A program made the translations under genes and the position numbers. Shown in pieces: positions 1-11,510 of a DNA stretch of 64,000 nt (positions within the stretch are counted from its first letter, which is position 1; every line of letters begins with the position of its first letter). Where the stretch lies: assembly GCA_949318235.1 (NCBI GenBank), contig OX439131.1, forward strand, positions 11,852,125 to 11,916,124. Reading direction: 5' to 3'. Source of the DNA: Ecdyonurus torrentis. Its lineage: Eukaryota > Arthropoda > Insecta > Ephemeroptera > Heptageniidae. The notes beneath the pieces are model-generated. The model had not been told where the DNA came from, ran no database searches, and worked only from the letters and a program-made list of their open reading frames with translations.

Positions 1-499
1 GAGTTTGTAAAAGTGAAAGTAAATCACGTTTATTTCAAAATTTCACTATTTAATTTACTTTAAAGTTGCAGTTTTAATTAACTGTTTGAGTCAATAAAGG
101 ATCTCGTATAATTTTTTCTTATTTCATTCAATATAATTTTTTAAGCAATTTACTTCATATTTTATAGTAAATATTTTTTAGCACTCCTGCACAGTTCCTT
201 GCCTCAAAGTAGAATCTTAAAATATTTTAATTTGCTAGTCAAATTAATATTAAAATTCATTATAGTAATAATTATTATTGTAAATAGTTAAAAAATTTAT
301 AGTATAAAATGCGCAAATAATGTTTTAGAGAATTTATCTATTTTATTTCATAATAAAATGTGAGCAAGTATGTCTTATGTAACCATATTTATTGTTATCG
401 TTCTTTGTATACCTACTTTGCCAAATGCCATAAAATCGTAAGTTGAATTATCATTTAAATATTTTGCTTATATCTTTGTCTTTTTTATTTGAAGTCACG

Positions 500-600
500 T
501 TTTTGTAATAATAATAAAAATAATAACTTTATTAAGGCGTTGTGAGGGCATAACAGCCCTATTTTACAAAACCTTGACCACAATAGTAATATACAATTTT
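500..600 (-). mobile_element. 5'-truncated retroelement 3' end (hairpin plus AAT-rich tail)
   Basis: On the minus strand AGGGC-TGTTAT-GCCCT (560-545) forms a stem-loop, followed by CACAACGCCTTAATAAAG and a TTATTA-rich tail. Stem-loop, AATAAA and short-repeat tail together resemble the 3' end of CR1/L2-like LINEs. The upstream limit cannot be seen. Confidence 0.4.
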
Positions 601-1349
601 TAACATAAACATATATAATTTTTAGCATTGTTTTTACATCTTCAATAATTCATAATATACAAGTGAGATTAATTTTATTTAACAAAAAACAAACAAAATT
701 TTTTTAATAATATAATTAGCTGTAAATATAAGATTTAAGTGTAACATTATCAAATTATTGTAATTATATTTATTTATTTGTATTTATGTAATATAGGGTT
801 GTCAAAACTTCACAATGTCTTAATAAAAGTTATTAATTAGTAACTAATCATTATATTATGATTATTATTTTTAAAAGACAAATGATGTAAAAGTATTTAA
901 TAATAAGCAATATTCACAGCTATAGTGTTTATTTTTGCAATTTAAGTACTTATATTACTTTTGTCATAAGAAAAGCATTATGATTACTAAATTTGTAGCA
1001 TTAGAAACATTTAAAAACATTAGTTACGAAATAATTCTACGGAATTATTAATTTACTTAAAAAGATAGAATCAATAATAAAATCAACTTCTGTTTTAGCA
1101 ACAAGTACATTTTTATTGATTTTAATGCAGTAAACGTAATTATTAAAATCTTTTAAAATAATTTAACTATAAAAATTATAAAACGTAAAAAGAAATTACG
1201 AAATACATTATGGTTTAATATTACAACATTGTCAAAAATGATTAAATTATTTCTTTACTGAAGGACAATGTAAATGATTGGATTATTTTACTTGTTGTGT
1301 ACAAACACTGAGAGGGTCGGTGGATCAATGTTTTAGAAAGTTATAAAAT

Positions 1350-1441
1350 TAATTGCGGCTCGTGTTTCTCAGACACAGTAAGGAAATGTGACGTGCTGCA
1401 ATGCGGGCGGCCACCAGCCCTTGGGATTTCCCTTAAGTTCA
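1350..1441. repeat. Conserved intronic block I, left copy
   Basis: Matches 55801-55900. Core GACGTGCTGCAATGCGGGCG followed by GCC is identical in both; GGGATTTCCCTT and TTCAAAGAAAAG are also shared. The minus strand is open up to a shared TGA (…GNPKGWWPPALQHV in this copy), but substitutions are mostly not silent, so regulatory DNA is more likely than an exon. Confidence 0.75.
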
Positions 1442-1615
1442 AAGAAAAGAAGATAGAGTTCTGTGAAAAAAAAAATGTGTAAATTTCGACAAAATTTATG
1501 TAGTGAAAAACTTATTTTTATTTTGAAGTAAATAAATTTGTTTATAGAAATGAGAATATACAATCTCTTAAACTATTTTTTCCAATTTTATAGAATTTTG
1601 CCTTTAAAAATGTAT

Positions 1616-1732
1616 CTCCCCTCTCTCTCTCTGTCTCTCTCTCTCTGTCTCTCTCTCTCTCTGTCTCTCTCTCTCTGTCTCTCTCTCTCTGTCTCTCTTA
1701 TAAACTTGCTCTTTCTTTCTCTCTCTCTCTCT
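1616..1732. repeat. (CT)n/(CTGT)n microsatellite
   Basis: Imperfect CT tract; a pure (CT)n sits at the collinear position 56068-56129 in the paralogous intron. Confidence 0.9.
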
Positions 1733-1984
1733 AGGTTCAATATTATGTATAAAATATCGTCGAGAATGTTAAAAATTTATCGAGTAGCTCAATATCCTTG
1801 AGTGCTGACATAAAATATTCTTATCGAAATTTTCCCTTCAATTTTTATAATATTTATACACTGTAAAGTAGGTTACTTATTTAATGTTATTAGATTCCCT
1901 TTCAATTTATATTTTATATACAAATAAAAGAGCTCTTTCAATATTTTATATTTTAAGAGAGACGTAAATTTGTCTGATTTTCAA

Positions 1985-2070
1985 TAGCCCCTAGGAAGGT
2001 AGGCATACTGCATGGTACATTTGTTTTACTGGTTGCATATACACTGACTTCTGCAGGCGCTACAAATCGG
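1985..2070. repeat. Conserved intronic block II, left copy
   Basis: Matches 56445-56524: shared CTGGTTGCATATACACT and ACTTCTGCAGGCGCTA, plus GGTACATTTG. No open frame of note. Confidence 0.72.
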
Positions 2071-2689
2071 GGCAATATTTCTTTTTATCGCTTTAAAAAA
2101 TTATAACCACTCTAGAACTTGAAAGTATAAAATAAAAATTATTTCCTCAATTTTTGATACAATTTGAATCATAGTTTGTTATTATAGCCTTATAACACAT
2201 AAAAAATATAATTATAGTGCATATTAAAATTTTGAGACTAAAAAGTGTAAAATTAAAATAACATTCTGTTAAATTAAGCTGAGATTTCTTAGCTTTGTAT
2301 CATAAATGTGATCAACAAGTTTTCCTCTTCCTCCCTGAACAATAAAAATAATTTTAAATATTTATCAACTCCACTTCACTGCAACTTGAGAATAAAAAAT
2401 TATTTTATGACTTCCAAGTTTATAAAGAGAGAAAAATAGAGAAAAATATACACAGAAAAAAACACGAGTGTTTTTATAATCAGAAGTTGTATTTTCTCTT
2501 TTTTAAGTTTTATTTGCCTCTTAATAATATTATTTAGGGAAATTCTCCCTTGTTATGTACACCAGAAAGAAATAACACAAGTTATTGAAAATTCATGTAC
2601 ATAATTTTATTTAAGTAAATATTTAAAAATGATGATATTCAAGAAAACTTTTGAAAAAAAAAAAAAAAAAAAAAAGGTGGGGGGGGGGA

Positions 2690-2795
2690 ACTTTTACAAA
2701 GAAATGTTTTAATTTACAAAAAGAAATACAGTATATTCCCTACAGTATAAAATAAAAGTTTACTTTTGTAAATAAATGCAAAGTTTTCTGTTGTT
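2690..2795. repeat. Conserved intronic block, left copy (AT-rich)
   Basis: Collinear with about 57095-57200; shares AATAAAAGTTTACTTTTGT and surrounding sequence (ATTCCCTA, GAAATG). AT-rich and weaker than the other blocks. Confidence 0.55.
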
Positions 2796-2815
2796 ATTTA
2801 TGTAATATGTATATA

Positions 2816-2927
<112 letters not shown>

Positions 2928-4254
2928 TCTGTAATATACCAGTATGAAAAATCTGGCGTGTTTTTACTCCATTATGAGTTTCATATTTAAAAATAAAATT
3001 ATTATTATTTAAACAAAAACTTATATAGATTCAATTACACCCTTATTAAGATAATTTTTATCGTTTATTGCGTGCCGTAACATTTTATCCCACGAAATCT
3101 TAAGAAAAAAAAAATTATATTGTGTAATATAAACTGCACGCAAATGCCATTTACTTTAAAATTGATACTGTGAAATATGTGAATACTTCTTATAATTTTA
3201 TATTTATTTATTTTTCTAGTGCAAAGAGAATATAATTAGAACATGGCAAAGTCCAGATCTTTATATTATAAATTATCCAATATTTCCTCCTAAATTTTTT
3301 TTTTAATATTAGTGTTGAAGTTCCAGAAAAATATTTTTACTTGGATCAAAATTTGATCAGAAGATTATTAATTTTAAACTATTTCGTAATAAAATTAACG
3401 TGTGAATTTTTATGATATAAAACAAATTCCCTCTCCTAATTTTTTTCCTATCTGGATGACGTCATTAAAAAGCACTATGCGATATTCGTCCTTCATTGGA
3501 TTTCATTTTATACAGAAAGTTTAGTGTAACCCAGGTGGTGGTGAGATAATAATGAAATTACAAAGGTTTTGTGACAGTTATTTAATTTAAATTAAAAAAA
3601 AAGAAGAAAAAAAAAAGAAAGAACATACAAGTTGCAGCGACTAATTTTCTAGGAGTCAATTCGATGGGTAGTTTTATAAAAACTTAAATTGACATCATAT
3701 CTTGTTAGTTGTTTGAAATTGAATATTCAATAATTTAAAAATACTCTTTTATTCATTTTAACAATTTGAGACTAAATTAATTTTTTTGACTGCACGCAAT
3801 TTAATACAAGCAGTAACATATGTTTTTCTTTTTTTTAGAGCTATCAGTTTTGTTATATAACAAAAAAAGTGAATCACTCTGTTGCATGGCGTAAATTATA
3901 ATAACGTTAATTAATTTTTAAAAGCAGCTTTTCCAATTCACGCTTGATATAGTTTGAGTAGAAAACTCGGAAAGCGGTGTGATGTTTTCATGAATATTAA
4001 TATAATAGAAAAAGGGTTGTAAAATTTTATATTCTATTTTTAAACTTTATATTATATGAGAATGCTTTTACGTAAAAATGTTTGCATGCCTAAGATTTTA
4101 CTTTGGGAAAATTGCTACTGACGTTATAGAATATTTTAATAACATAAATTTTTTGCATGTCATAGTATAAAAAAAAATCAAGCCTTTTTTTTTATCAGAA
4201 TTTTTATTAAACAAATTTTTGCAAAGAATTTTTTTTATATAAATCGCACGCCAA

Positions 4255-4257
<3 letters not shown>

Positions 4258-4299
<42 letters not shown>
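4258..4299. repeat. A42 homopolymer
   Basis: Lies just before conserved block IV; absent from the paralogous position. Confidence 0.95.
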
Positions 4300-4302
<3 letters not shown>

Positions 4303-4333
4303 ACAAAAATCTCTGCTTAAGAGTGTTAAAAAT

Positions 4334-4558
4334 CTTGTGTGTGGACATAAGACCTTGATGCTTGCTCTTCTCTTAATCCTGGCTTGGAACATGACATGTG
4401 TCAACCTCACCCCTAACGTTGCATCAAGCAACATGAATGTCAAGTTAACACTTCAAGCTGAAGATCAATATGCCCAAGTATCGAAACAATTTGATTTAGT
4501 CACGGCAGTGCGTGACTTAGCAAAATAAAATGCCCTATTAGTTTAACTATGATCTCCT
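4334..4558. repeat. Conserved intronic block IV, left copy
   Basis: 225 bp matching 58706-58929 with about 21 differences and one single-base gap by my count. It contains a hairpin AGTCACG-gcagtg-CGTGACT (4498-4517) whose 6-bp core stem and 6-nt loop length are kept in the other copy while the loop bases change. A short plus-strand open frame here (LALLLILAWNMTC...) is broken in the paralog, so conservation is not protein-driven. Confidence 0.85.
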
Positions 4559-5853
4559 CTATACAGTATACCGAACTGATCTCCTGATTTGAATACAATG
4601 TACTGATTGAAACATACCATTTTCTTGCGGAACATATTTGATTATACTTATCGAAATTTTTGAAAAAAAATTACTGCGTATATCTACAATAATTTAAAGT
4701 TCTTTAACTCTTAATAAAAAAAAAATTGTTACTGCAGTTGTATTACTTATAAACAAAACATATTATATTTAAAAGCAAATTCCTGATGCTTTGTAGCTTA
4801 AATTTAATGCAGTATATAAAAATAATGTAATAATTTATATGAGTTTACAATTTATGTTTATTTTTAACAAAGAAAATAACATTTATTACCATTCAATTCT
4901 GAAGTAGATTTATTTTGTTATTGACAGTTTGCTACTATGACTTATAACAACGATATGTCACAGACAGGTAATTATGCAAAGACCACTGCATGCAAGATTC
5001 AAATTGCATTGTTTGATGGATGCACTAATGCATCAGGGGATTGATTGACATACAAGTTGATTGCAGAATAATTAATTCATGATTATACAAGGTAAGTTAA
5101 GATGTAATTTGAATTAGGGTAGCTTTAGTATCAGTGATAATTTGCATATGACATTAGATTGTGTCATCACTTGATACAAATGCATTAGCTTAGTAAAGAG
5201 CTTGCTTGTATGTAGCGTATATATTGATAATTCAATACGTTTTACTTATATGAGAATCATAGCACCGTAATAAAACACTTGCGACGAACTGTGTTTCCAC
5301 GATGTAGTTACAGTGCTGTGTTAGTACAATTTTAATGATACAAATATGATCAAGGCTTGTGTTATATGGCTTAAAAATCTCCTAAATTCACATTATGTTT
5401 AACTTCATTAGTGTTCAATCAAGATTTTACAGGTCACTGTATATTATTTCCTTTTTTTAATTTTTTTATTTCATTGTTCTAATTCTATAGTGCCTTGGAT
5501 CGTTAAAGAGTTATTTGCTGGAAAGTAAATATTTCACTAATAATCTTCTTTATTTTTAATTAAAAAATTCCTATATCATATAACGATATTAAAAAGTTAA
5601 TGCTTCATGCAAAAATACTGTAATATCATACTTCATCCTTCGTTAAACATTGAAAAGTCTTTGTACTTTGAAAGTGACTATCAAGTGCAAAGATATTATA
5701 TTTTGCTAAATAAAATGTCAGAGATGTCATTTTCTTCCACCACTAGAAGAAAAAAAAAATCTAATATACAGGTTCTAACTCTAGATCTAATACCTTGACA
5801 TAAACTCACTTTAATCATTTCCTCAAAATTCTAACACACATAATACGTATAAC

Positions 5854-5857
<4 letters not shown>

Positions 5858-5889
<32 letters not shown>
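5858..5889. repeat. (GA)n microsatellite
   Basis: Directly precedes conserved block V in this copy only. Confidence 0.95.
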
Positions 5890-5893
<4 letters not shown>

Positions 5894-5910
5894 AATATAT
5901 AAAGGAGAAA

Positions 5911-6088
5911 ATCCCCTGCAGCGAGATATGCTGCAAAGTCAGAAAAGTTGGTTACTGACATCAGTGGAGATTTTGGACCATAGCAGCCTCCCTCGAGGGA
6001 TTTGCACTCGCGCGGTCAGGAAATGAAAAGTTATCGATAGAGTCTTGATAAAATCACGAGGTAATTTTTTACAACAGAAACGAAATAT
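5911..6088. repeat. Conserved intronic block V, left copy (strongest)
   Basis: 178 bp matching 60552-60729 with no gaps and 12 differences, including identical runs of about 52 and 60 bp. It contains a perfect 12-bp palindrome TCCCTCGAGGGA (5989-6000) and short stems CAGC-gagatat-GCTG and GTCAG...CTGAC. The minus strand is open for about 49 codons in both copies, ending at the same TGA (5941-5939). A (GA)n tract abuts its left side only in this copy. Enhancer, structured RNA, cryptic exon and ancient repeat are all possible. Confidence 0.88.
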
Positions 6089-6599
6089 TCTTTTCCAAAA
6101 CGCTCGATCTGCAAAACTTTAAAATGTTTAGTCATTGTTACACTAATATTATTAAATAAATTTTAATATTGATATTTTATATATTAATTTTAAAGTTTCA
6201 TTCCTAATATCTTTGTACTGTTAGAAATAAAGATCTTCTATAAATAGGAAAATTCGTAGTTTTTTTATCGTTACTAAAATTTTACTTTAAACATGCACGA
6301 ATAGAAACATAATGAAGTATATTATTAAAATAATAATAAAAATATAAAAAAAAACCTAAGCAATTTAAAATAAAATAGTTTTTCCATTCATTTATAAGCA
6401 TTTTACTTAATTAGTTATATATTTTATACTCTCAATTAGCTTTTAAATTCAATTTGTACTACATAAAGTTCTAAAGAACAAAAGAATTGAGATAGAGAGC
6501 ATTGTTAATGTTTTATCGTTCATTAAATTTACTTTCACATTCAGAAAGAATAGATTGTATAGTTAAAATTCACTCTGTAAGTCATGAATAATGAGAAGA

Positions 6600-6600
<1 letters not shown>

Positions 6601-6687
<87 letters not shown>
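6601..6687. repeat. (TA)n microsatellite
   Basis: Perfect TA dinucleotide tract. Confidence 0.95.
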
Positions 6688-6690
<3 letters not shown>

Positions 6691-7249
6691 AAATTTTGCG
6701 AGCAAGGAAAAATAAATTACTTTACCAGTATACGTGTGATAATATACGCTTCACATTTGAGGCTCGTATTTCATTTTTCTCATTTACGTGATACATAAAC
6801 GTAATTAAATCCTTTATAAAGCAATGTAAAGGTAGTTTATAATAGTAAGTAAAGTTGAGTCTAAGACGTAATACATTGTTCTCATGAGTCTCATCGTACA
6901 TAAAATATATATAATAAACAATTAAAATTAAGCTATAAATGTATACACAAAGGCTATTATTTTATTATAACGTAAGCTTTATTAATCGTTACATTTATTT
7001 ATTTATATAACAACATTTTTTTAATTAGGATCAAATATTCCTTGCTTTAACGTCACATGACCTTACTTATAAATACTGTGACATTACTGAAGATATGTTT
7101 TCACTATAGTAACCTAAATATAATAAAATGAAACAAAAAACGTTTTTCTTAAAGTATTAAAATGAAATAATGTTAAAAATATTATATTAGATAAATTGTT
7201 GTTACAAAAGTGGCAAAGTTATATCAACATAACAAAAGCCAAGTTTGCT

Positions 7250-7315
7250 TTTAGCGTCATTTCTTTCCGTTTGCTTGGTTTATGCGGCCCAACGAGCAAG
7301 CGACACGCAGCAGAT
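7250..7315. repeat. Conserved intronic block VI, left copy
   Basis: Shares TCCGTTTGCTTGGTTTAT and a run CGG..CAA.AAGC.. CACGCAG with 61670-61735; weaker similarity continues around CAGACCCT. Confidence 0.65.
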
Positions 7316-7929
7316 GATAAAGTAAAAAACACACTCGCTACTGTGAGAGCAAGCGAACTCACGGGACTGAAACCAGACCCTCTGGCAAGGCAAACTATAA
7401 TATATGGAAACATCAGCCCTAGCTCTCTGTGCAAACTCTATACCTCTTTTTTAACTTTAAAAGCATTTTCGACTTTCCTAACACAAAAGTGTGTGGGAAA
7501 AAATTACATGCACTAGCATCTTGTAAAATATATGATAATATGAACTTTATTTTGGCTCTGAGGGCCTATTTTGAGTTAATGTTTTATAACAATGCAGTAA
7601 AGGGTATCATATATAAGTATTGCAGTTAGATATTTAAATAATATACGTTTGTTATCGAAGTTTAGACTTGCAACTTATCTAGTTATTTACATCCCATGCA
7701 TGAGTATGAATAGAAACCTGCATTGCATACATAACACTTATTATTATATACTTATATACTGTAGTATAGAATATTATAGCAGCAAAGAATTCAAACTTGT
7801 TATTGGTAATGCACAAATATTGGCAATGTTTGAATACAATAGTGTGACCGAAATACTATATTTTCTATTTTAAAGTATAATATTAAGATCTATAATATGA
7901 TATGAAAATATAGGCCAATGCTATTGTAA

Positions 7930-8010
7930 AGAGTAAGTGACGGGACGCTTGGTGCAGATTTAGAGGTGGAACAGTTTTGATATGAATACCAAATAGCAAA
8001 AGCGGAGAGG
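7930..8010. repeat. Conserved intronic block VIII, left copy
   Basis: Shares AAGTGACGGGACGCTTGGTG, CAGATTT and TTTGATATGAATACCAAA with 63008-63085. Confidence 0.75.
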
Positions 8011-8214
8011 CTGAAGCATGCAGTATAGGCAGGTGACTTCAATTGTACAACACCGCAGTCAATGTGTGTGTGTTTTTATTTTATATAGATACCACGTACC
8101 ATATCATCATATTTGCAGGAGAAATACAACATAAAACAGCATTTCTCTTTTCTTATACAAATTTTAGTGTAAAAAGTTGGTTTTTAAGTTAAACTTAAAA
8201 ATTGTTACATTAAG

Positions 8215-8235
8215 TCTCTCTCTCTCTCTCTCTCT
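8215..8235. repeat. (TC)n microsatellite, short allele of a duplicated tract
   Basis: Collinear with the 91-bp (TC)n at 63296-63386; flanks (ttacat...) match. Confidence 0.85.
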
Positions 8236-8565
8236 AGTAGAGTCCCTATTATGTATTAAATACACTTGTATATTGTTGCTTTATTTATATATGTATGTAT
8301 ATGTATATATATATATATATAATATATAATATCTAGTTATTTTCAGTACTCATTAATATGAAGCTTCCAATTTTTCTAACCATGCAACATTTCTCCTTAT
8401 ATACGTACAATCGTAATAAATAACCCTAAAATATTTGATAATAAATCTATCGAGTTAAATTTAGTTGGTTTTACACTTAAAGTCAGTGTTCAAACATTAA
8501 CTAATTTTTTTTAGCTTTAATTTCATTAGTGTTTACCAAACTCTAGAAATTTCATTGAATAAGAG

Positions 8566-8571
<6 letters not shown>

Positions 8572-8647
<76 letters not shown>
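8572..8647. repeat. (GA)n microsatellite
   Basis: Nearly perfect GA tract. Confidence 0.95.
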
Positions 8648-8649
<2 letters not shown>

Positions 8650-8699
8650 TTTAATCAAATTAGTTTGAACAAATTTAATTTGAAATTGATCTGAAATAA

Positions 8700-8815
8700 G
8701 ACTCGGCATTTTTACTGCTTTGTTTGTGTTTGCCAGCCAGGTCACGTGACGGAGCTTCCTAAAGTCTTGTTTGTTCAATTGAAGTGACAGTAAAATTTAC
8801 GCAGCAGTCAAAATA
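8700..8815. repeat. Conserved intronic block IX, left copy
   Basis: Shares TGCTTTGTTTGTGTT and GAAGTGACAGTAAAATTTAC with 63885-64000. Confidence 0.7.
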
Positions 8816-9996
8816 CAAGCACACAAGTTTACATCAATACATTAACGTCAATGCAAATTTACTTGGTCATTTCTTTAACACTGGGACGTTTTTATTTTAT
8901 TTTTTAGATCTAACATGGTGGTAAGCTACAAAAAGTTTGTCAAGTATCTGTATTTTTTTTTAATTACGTAATTTAAACTTTTCTATACGTTAGTATTACC
9001 ATTATTTATATCTTATAAATATACTTATATACTATCATCGATCCTCTTGACTTAATTAATATTCCTCTTCCCATTCTTCAATTAAACAGCGTATCTTTTC
9101 CGTTTATTTTGAGATAAAAGCTATGATCATGTTATTAAAACTTTATAATAGTTAATAAATTCATATATAATGAAGTTGAAAACGTCATAATAACAGGATA
9201 CTCATGCGCTTATATAATCTTATTGCAATTTTCGTTTAAAATGTTATATAAGGATCAAAAGTTTCTAATCTTTTGTTACAATATTTTAAGCATCTCTAAA
9301 TTTATATTCGTTAAATCAATTTCCTGCTTTCCAAAAGTTTTCAATTATAATCTGTTATTAATACTTGTGCACAACATCTGGTAAAATTTTCATTTTTACG
9401 CCTCTAGAGAAAAAAACAACAATATTAATAATCAGAAATGTGTTTTCTGAAAAAGTTTTAAAATTATAAACAAATTTTTTTTTCTTTTTCTTTAACATTT
9501 TCTTTTCTCATTAAAGTATTATAGCCAGCATTGTTCTTATATATTATATTGAAAATCTTTACTTAAAAGAACACAGTCTAAAAGCTAAAGACTTTTAACT
9601 TCAGGAATGTTTGCAAAGTTTGAAATTGCTTTGAGCTACAAACCACAAGAATTTTCGTCGCAAAAACAAAATATTTAGTAAAATTTTTCAATATATAAAA
9701 TTTCAATATATTTATGGTATAAAAAAAAAATAATAATAATAAAGGAAAAAAGAGAGAATATAGAAAAATGGTCACAATATATTTTGTAGGTCAGTTTATA
9801 TTAGTGCTTATATTTAAATAATATATCAAATTTAACGCGTGCAATGTGAACGATATTGCTAGGTGTGCGTGTCTTATTCTTCACTAGGAAAAAAAGTGGA
9901 GTTAAGAACCCCTTAAAAATTTCCATAATCGATAATAATTATATTTGAAAACTAGCATCTGTTCGTTTGTCTGATATAAATAAAATAGCAAAAAAA

Positions 9997-10010
9997 TCTC
10001 TCTCTCTCTC

Positions 10011-10083
<73 letters not shown>
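9997..10083. repeat. (CT)n microsatellite
   Basis: CT tract with one extra C; about 0.7 kb downstream of the gene B Ig1 exon. Confidence 0.95.
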
Positions 10084-10087
<4 letters not shown>

Positions 10088-10804
10088 CTTGTTTTCCTAA
10101 ATTTAACTTTTTCTCTGCGGCGTAAAAATTAATATTCACATTAAAAAAAATTCCTCACACTAGGTAAACATATTGATTACTTTTAAACCTCACTAGGTCG
10201 TTGACCAAACCTCGCTCAAAATTAAAATAAAAAACATTGTTATTTTTACACGTTTTTAGCCACAAACAATATCATTCATTCTAGATAATATATTTTCTCT
10301 ACGTTTCATTTTATATGAAAACATTAAAATTTAAATATAAACTTTTTCTTTTATCATAAAGATTTATGATTAATACAAACTATAATACTGTATACACTTT
10401 TTTATTTAAAATATTTAGAAGTGTGATAAATGGAAATCATGGTACTTAATCTGATTTTAATACTCTTTTGTTAATTCAGGCCTTTGTCAGATGAAATTAA
10501 TCATTACGATAAGTGTCAACATTGGTATATAATGAGGGGCGTGACACAGCAGTTTTTCACATGCAGCTCATACTTAATATTAAACACGATAATTCAATTT
10601 TATTATTAAGTTAGAAATTGTAGCAAAAAAAAAAAAAAAAAAAAACTATATTTATTTTTATATTTGTAAATATAAAGTGAATGATTTTATTTTCGTTGGG
10701 GTGTGATTATTATTATTATTTTTACTCAATAATTAATTACGTAATAAATTGTTGTAACTATAATAACTTCCCAATCCTAGGGTTTCAATAGGGTCGTTAC
10801 TCAC

Positions 10805-10982
10805 CAAAGACGAGCATGCGCTTGACCATGAAGTCCTCGTCGTGGAAGGTGGACACCGAGCACTTGTAGTCTCCACTCAGCTCAGTCGTGGGGTTGACGA
10901 TCTGCAGCGCGCGGTGCGCAGACCACGCGTGACTGGACGCTCGATAGTCCAGATTGACACGTCCCTTCAAAATACCAAGGTC
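10805..10982 (-). CDS. Gene B exon 3: second half of Ig domain 1 (Beat-like)
   Basis: Coding exon of a Beat-like Ig cell-surface protein, read on the minus strand in phase 0 and ending in phase 1. It encodes about 59 residues starting DLGILKGRVNLDYRAS and containing HRALQIVNPTTELSGDYKC, then SVSTF and KRMLVF. The L-x-I...SG-x-Y-x-C string is the F-strand of a V-type Ig domain; this Cys should pair with the one in exon 2. The acceptor reads gtgtttcag before GACCTT and the donor is TTTG/gtgagt. The phase-1 exit matches the phase-1 entry of the Ig2 exon seen in the paralogous gene A. GC content is well above the surroundings, as expected of a real exon. Family assignment (Beat, neuronal cell-adhesion ligands of Side receptors in flies) is inference from motif style; an uncharacterised Beat-related Ig subfamily is equally possible. 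Confidence 0.88.
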
Positions 10983-11316
10983 CTGAAACACGCAGAGATA
11001 TAACAAGTTAAGATATTACACCCATTATTTATTCATAAAAAATTAGATAAAAGTAGCTTTAAAAAAATATGTAAATAATTGTCAGTAAAATTCATTGTAT
11101 AAAACTATACTTACAAATAATTATTTAGTTTGGGTTATAATATTACGTATCATTTCATATTTTGAATCTTTAAAAAATAAAGTAAGGAACTTCTTGCCAA
11201 AGACATAAAAGGAAACCTTTTTCAGCATGATTAAGTAATTGCCAAATGGAGTAACAGTAAAATTGTATCATGTGACTGTCAATATTTGCCGCTCGAGTGC
11301 GGTTTGTGAGACTTGC
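10983..11316 (-). other. Gene B intron 2, GC-AG type
   Basis: 334-bp intron between the two halves of Ig domain 1. The donor is CAG/gcaagt, a GC donor that otherwise fits the consensus exactly; the acceptor is gtgtttcag. No GT donor nearby keeps the frame: joining CAG to GAC gives KPQ-DLG, as expected for a continuous Ig domain. Confidence 0.8.
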
Positions 11317-11510
11317 CTGTGGTTTCTGTTTTGGTATCCACTGGTAGACCGGTGCTGGCTGAGAGTTGAAGAACCACTTGACCACCAGGCCAACTGCCTC
11401 CTCCTCATTGGTCAACGTGTACTCACAATCCAGTAGTACGGGACGTCCCGAGCCATTGCGTACCAGCTGGGGCACCTTCAGGTCCGTGATCTGGAGACCA
11501 CCGGTTTGAC
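11317..11510 (-). CDS. Gene B exon 2: first half of Ig domain 1 (Beat-like)
   Basis: Coding exon of about 65 residues on the minus strand. It enters in phase 1 (G from exon 1 plus GT gives Gly) and leaves in phase 0. It starts with the mature N terminus QTGGLQITDLKVPQLV and carries RNGSGRPVLLDCEYTL, then GLVVKWFFN and PVYQWIPKQKPQ. The Cys in LLDCEY and the Trp in VVKWFF are the B-strand Cys and C-strand Trp of an Ig V-type fold; N-G-S is a possible N-glycosylation sequon. The acceptor is tgttttcag; the donor is the unusual gcaagt. In the Beat family the first Ig domain is split by an intron at about this place. Confidence in a coding exon is high, in the exact family moderate. Confidence 0.88.

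Noticed and set aside
1369..1563. Minus-strand open frame over conserved block I
   Set aside because: The frame and TGA are shared with the paralog, but most changes alter residues, and the strong-looking acceptor (tttttcacag) exists only in one copy.
4337..4528. Plus-strand open frame with a signal-peptide-like start (LALLLILAW)
   Set aside because: The highly similar paralogous block at 58706-58929 has lost the ATG, carries a one-base deletion and a stop, so the conservation is not for this protein.
7196..7516. 106-codon plus-strand and overlapping minus-strand open frames
   Set aside because: No family resemblance, no splice context, and the paralogous region does not preserve either frame.
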